Shown: positions 6,297 to 8,495 of the stretch, one piece after another
Position numbering within the stretch: position 1 is the first letter of the stretch
How the letters are laid out: each line of letters starts with the position of its first letter
From: ZC4RG36 sp964652205
GTDB taxonomy: Bacteria; Chloroflexota; Anaerolineae; Aggregatilineales; Phototrophicaceae
Length of the DNA stretch: 8,495 nucleotides
Direction: 5' to 3'
Assembly (NCBI GenBank): GCA_964652205.1
Contig: CAZZAO010000178.1
Location: forward strand, 1 to 8,495
Notes under the pieces: generated by a model
What the model was told of the DNA's origin: nothing
The model's input: only the letters and a program-made list of their open reading frames with translations
Database searches by the model: none
Position numbers and translations under genes: made by a program

Positions 6297-6311
6297 CGCC
6301 AGCCTCTGGCG
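6297..6311. repeat. Second, shortened copy of the CCTCTGGCGGC palindrome
   Basis: CGCCAG (6297-6302) pairs with CTGGCG (6306-6311) around CCT. The 13-base string AGCCTCTGGCGGC occurs both here (6301-6313) and in the larger palindrome (6153-6165). The copy looks like an internally deleted version of the larger one. It lies about 40 bases downstream of the iolD stop and may help end or stabilise the iolD message. Apart from the three palindromes, the 261-base gap 6090-6350 contains no gene that I can support. Confidence 0.5.
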
Positions 6312-6350
6312 GCAGTCGGCAGCGTGGGATTAGAGCGAGCAATAGCCAGG

Positions 6351-8216
6351 CTATATCAGCCAGCGCTCGGCTTTCTTCTTCTCGACGTAGCCTTCGCGCG
6401 CCTGCTCGACGGCTGGGTTTTCCGACACTTCGGCCACGGCGACGTCCCACCACGACTCGTAGCCGGAGACGCGCTGGCGGCGGTCGGTTTCGATGACGAT
6501 GCAGACTGGCTGATTCTCGATAGTTTTGGCCTTTTCGAGGGCGTTCACCAGTTCATCGCGGTTGGTCGTTTTGATGACGTGCGCGCCGAGCGAAGCGGCG
6601 TTGGCGGCGAAGTCGATGGGCAGCGTCTCGCCGTCAAGCTGGCCGGAGTCGCTGCGGTAGCGATATTTGGTGCCGAAGCCGTCGCTGCCGACCGATTTCG
6701 ACAGCCCGCCGATGCTGGCGTAGCCGTGGTTGTCGATCAGGATGATGACGAACTTGATGCCTTCCTGCGCCGCCGTGACGATCTCCGAGTTCATCATCAG
6801 GTACGAGGCGTCACCGACCATCACGTAGATGGTGCGTGTCGGCGCGGCCAGCTTCGCGCCCAGCCCGCCCGCGATCTCGTAGCCCATCGTCGAGAAGCCA
6901 TATTCGAGCTGATAGCCCTTCGGGTCGCGCGTGCGCCACAACTTATGCAGGTCGCCGGGCAGGCTGCCCGCCGCGCACAGGACGACGTCGTGTGCCTCGG
7001 ACAGCGTGTTGACGACGCCGATCACCTCGCCCTGACTGATGAGCGGGCCATGCTCCAGATTGTAGATCCGGCTGACTTCCTCATCCCACGACTGGTTGAA
7101 GGCTTTCGCGCGCGCGCTGTAGGCGGCAGCGACGCGGTAGCCTTCGAGCAGACCGATCAGTTCTTCGAGTGTCGCCCGCGCGTCGCCGACCAGCGGCAGG
7201 GCGTTGTGCTTGTAGGCGTCGAACTCGGCGACGTTGATGTTGATGAAGCGCACGCCTTCATTCTGGAAGGCGGTTTTGCTGGCGGTCGTGAAGTCGCTGT
7301 AGCGCGTGCCGATGCCGATAACGAGGTCGGCCTCGCGCGCCAGAATGTTCGCGCCGGGCGTGCCGGTCACGCCAATCGCGCCGAGCGCTGCGGGATGGTT
7401 ATAGGGCATCGAGCCTTTGCCCGCCATCGTCTCGCCGACCGGAATCCCTGTGCGCTCGACCAGCGTTCGCAGCACGTCCGTCGCTTCGCTGTAAAGCACG
7501 CCGCCGCCCGCGACGATGACCGGCTGCTTGCTGGCGCGAATCCAGCTTGCGGCGGTGTGCAGCGAGTCGGCATCGGGCCGGGTGCGGCGGATCGTCCACA
7601 GGCGTTTCTCGAACAGCGCGTCGGGGAAGTCGAACGCCTGCGCCTGAACGTCCTGCGGCAGCGAGAGCGTGACCGCGCCGGTCTCGGCGGGCGAGGTCAG
7701 CACCCGCATCGCTTCCGGCAGCGCGCTAATCAACTGGTCGGGACGATTGATCCGATCCCAGTAGCGCGAGACCGGCTTGAAGCAGTCATTCACCGAGATA
7801 TCCTGCGAATGTTCCCACTCCAGCTGCTGAAGCACTGGCGCTTGCAGCCGCTCGGCGAAGATGTCGCCGGGGAGCAGCAGCACCGGCAGTCGGTTGACGG
7901 TCGCTGCCGCCGCGCCTGTGACCATGTTGAGCGCGCCGGGGCCAATCGAGGTGGTGCAGGCGTAGGTTTGCAGCCGATTCTTCATCTTGGTGTAGGCGGC
8001 GGCGATATGCACCATCGCCTGCTCGTTGCGGCACTGGTAGTAGCGGAAGGTTTTGGCGCTCTGCTGGAGCGCCTGACCGATGCCCGCGACGTTGCCATGC
8101 CCGAAGATGCCCCAGCACCCGGCGAAGAACTGCGTCTCGATGCCGTCGCGCGTCACATACTGGTTTTGCAGATAGCGGATCAGGGCTTGTGCCGTCGTCA
8201 GGCGGGTGGTGGACAT
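6351..8216 (-). CDS. iolD: IolD, 3D-(3,5/4)-trihydroxycyclohexane-1,2-dione hydrolase (ThDP-dependent)
   Basis: It opens the ring of 3D-trihydroxycyclohexane-1,2-dione to give 5-deoxyglucuronate, the third step of myo-inositol catabolism. The 621-residue product has the three-part ThDP-enzyme layout. The pyrimidine-binding domain (about 1-195) has catalytic E65 in RNEQAM and the IolD-typical CWGIFGHGNVAGIGQAL. The central domain (about 215-360) has VIVAGGGV and GVTGTPGANILA. The pyrophosphate-binding domain (about 395-580) has CAAGSLPGDLHKLWR (414-428), EYGFSTMGYEIAG (438-450), GDAS at 468-471 and DNHG at 495-498, the GDG-to-N spacing expected for Mg-ThDP. It ends with TDRRQRVSGYESWWDVAVAEVS, characteristic of IolD. 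The GDG triplet reads GDA here, a mild variant. ATG 8216 is chosen because AAGGAAG (8222-8228) precedes it by 5 bases; an upstream open extension to 8324 runs through repeats. It is the first gene of the minus-strand group. Confidence 0.95.
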   Translation of the reverse strand: MSTTRLTTAQALIRYLQNQYVTRDGIETQFFAGCWGIFGHGNVAGIGQALQQSAKTFRYYQCRNEQAMVHIAAAYTKMKNRLQTYACTTSIGPGALNMVTGAAAATVNRLPVLLLPGDIFAERLQAPVLQQLEWEHSQDISVNDCFKPVSRYWDRINRPDQLISALPEAMRVLTSPAETGAVTLSLPQDVQAQAFDFPDALFEKRLWTIRRTRPDADSLHTAASWIRASKQPVIVAGGGVLYSEATDVLRTLVERTGIPVGETMAGKGSMPYNHPAALGAIGVTGTPGANILAREADLVIGIGTRYSDFTTASKTAFQNEGVRFININVAEFDAYKHNALPLVGDARATLEELIGLLEGYRVAAAYSARAKAFNQSWDEEVSRIYNLEHGPLISQGEVIGVVNTLSEAHDVVLCAAGSLPGDLHKLWRTRDPKGYQLEYGFSTMGYEIAGGLGAKLAAPTRTIYVMVGDASYLMMNSEIVTAAQEGIKFVIILIDNHGYASIGGLSKSVGSDGFGTKYRYRSDSGQLDGETLPIDFAANAASLGAHVIKTTNRDELVNALEKAKTIENQPVCIVIETDRRQRVSGYESWWDVAVAEVSENPAVEQAREGYVEKKKAERWLI

Positions 8217-8380
8217 AGTAGCTTCCTTAGAAAAAAAGTACCAGGTACCGAGCAATGAGTGCTGAGTAAAAAGAACAGCGGAGATGATAACACTCAACCT
8301 GTCACATTGGGAAACAGGCCTCACCGCACGAATGAACAGGCAGCCGACCGGTTGCCACTATTGACCGCGTGTTGCACTCA
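8217..8380 (-). other. iolD upstream region; weak -10 candidate, no gene
   Basis: No coding frame with a ribosome-binding site is seen apart from the iolD leader. On the minus strand TGTTATCAT contains a fair -10 hexamer (TATCAT, complement of 8284-8289), about 68 bases before the iolD ATG, but no convincing -35 lies 16-18 bases upstream. A regulatory region is expected here because iolD heads the group; the precise promoter is uncertain. Confidence 0.3.
8237..8271. repeat. Degenerate heptamer tract in the iolD leader
   Basis: In steps of seven the sequence reads AGTACCA, GGTACCG, AGCAATG, AGTGCTG, AGTAAAA, five units loosely related to AGTACTG. It sits just beyond the iolD ribosome-binding site, within the probable untranslated leader. 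It has the same 7-base period as the intact array at the right edge but a different unit. With only five diverged units, chance similarity cannot be excluded. Confidence 0.4.
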
Positions 8381-8381
8381 T

Positions 8382-8495
8382 CTCGGCTCTCGGCTCTCGG
8401 TTCTTGGCTCTCGGTTCTCGGCTCTCGGCTCTCGGTTCTTGGCTCTCGGCTCTCGGCTCTCGGTTCTTGGCTCTCGGTTCTCGGCTCTCGGTTCT
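8382..8495. repeat. Heptanucleotide tandem-repeat array (CTCGGCT family), continues beyond the window
   Basis: Sixteen uninterrupted 7-base units run from 8382 to 8493, with a further CT at the edge. Only three forms occur: A = CTCGGCT, B = CTCGGTT and C = CTTGGCT. Their order is A A B C B, A A B C, A A B C B, A B. All differences are C/T transitions at two positions. A unit length of seven is not a multiple of three and no gene is visible here, so it is non-coding in this window. Heptanucleotide short tandem repeats are known from cyanobacteria; similar arrays elsewhere are plausible. The near edge is 165 bases upstream of the iolD ATG. Confidence 0.95.

Noticed and set aside
6324..8258. Long antisense open frame (644 codons, plus strand) opposite iolD
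   Set aside because: Its sequence is low-information, repeating D, A, V, R and H, typical of the reverse complement of a GC-rich gene. The opposite strand encodes a full-length IolD.
8217..8324. 36-residue N-terminal extension of IolD
   Set aside because: It translates the heptamer tract and poly-A region, and the ATG at 8216 has a good ribosome-binding site and the expected IolD N-terminus.
8382..8495. CRISPR array
   Set aside because: The units are contiguous 7-mers with no spacers and no 23-40 base repeats, and no cas gene is nearby.

Overview
The window is GC-rich, carries six complete protein genes and the tail of a seventh, and most resembles chromosome from a Chloroflexota-type bacterium (Anaerolineae or a relative). 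That placement is an inference from composition, from the Pro/Thr 'PEATPG'-style linker of the secreted protein, and from the abundance of short palindromic and heptanucleotide repeats between genes. No marker gene such as rRNA is present to prove it.

Left part (1-3267, + strand). The C-terminal 25 codons of an unidentified gene end at 79. An M3-family zinc oligopeptidase follows (127-1842). Next comes a secreted protein with a duplicated domain (1945-3207), driven by what looks like a near-consensus sigma70 promoter (TTTACA-N17-TATAAT, 1880-1908). The -35 box of that promoter lies inside an 8-bp inverted repeat, a possible operator. A perfect 16-bp hairpin (3232-3267) ends this part.

Right part (3473-8216, - strand, convergent with the left). 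In transcription order the genes are: iolD, a ThDP-dependent trihydroxycyclohexanedione hydrolase; a Gfo/Idh/MocA-family oxidoreductase; a GLOD5-like VOC (glyoxalase-superfamily) protein; and an IolE-like inosose dehydratase. IolE and IolD catalyse consecutive steps of myo-inositol breakdown: 2-keto-myo-inositol to 3D-trihydroxycyclohexane-1,2-dione to 5-deoxyglucuronate. The oxidoreductase could supply an inositol dehydrogenation step, but it lacks the usual EKP lysine and is not a clear IolG. IolB, IolC, IolJ and IolA are not in the window, so the pathway is only partly represented.

Non-coding DNA is unusually rich in structure. A nested cruciform-like element lies between the convergent units (3358-3462). 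REP-like palindromes sit between iolD and the oxidoreductase (6135-6311). A decayed heptamer tract lies in the iolD leader (8237-8271). A clean heptamer array with higher-order organisation runs off the right edge (8382-8495). I see no tRNA, rRNA, CRISPR array, insertion sequence or phage gene. I found no convincing new defence or mobile system; the most promising items are the repeats and the atypical inositol cluster.
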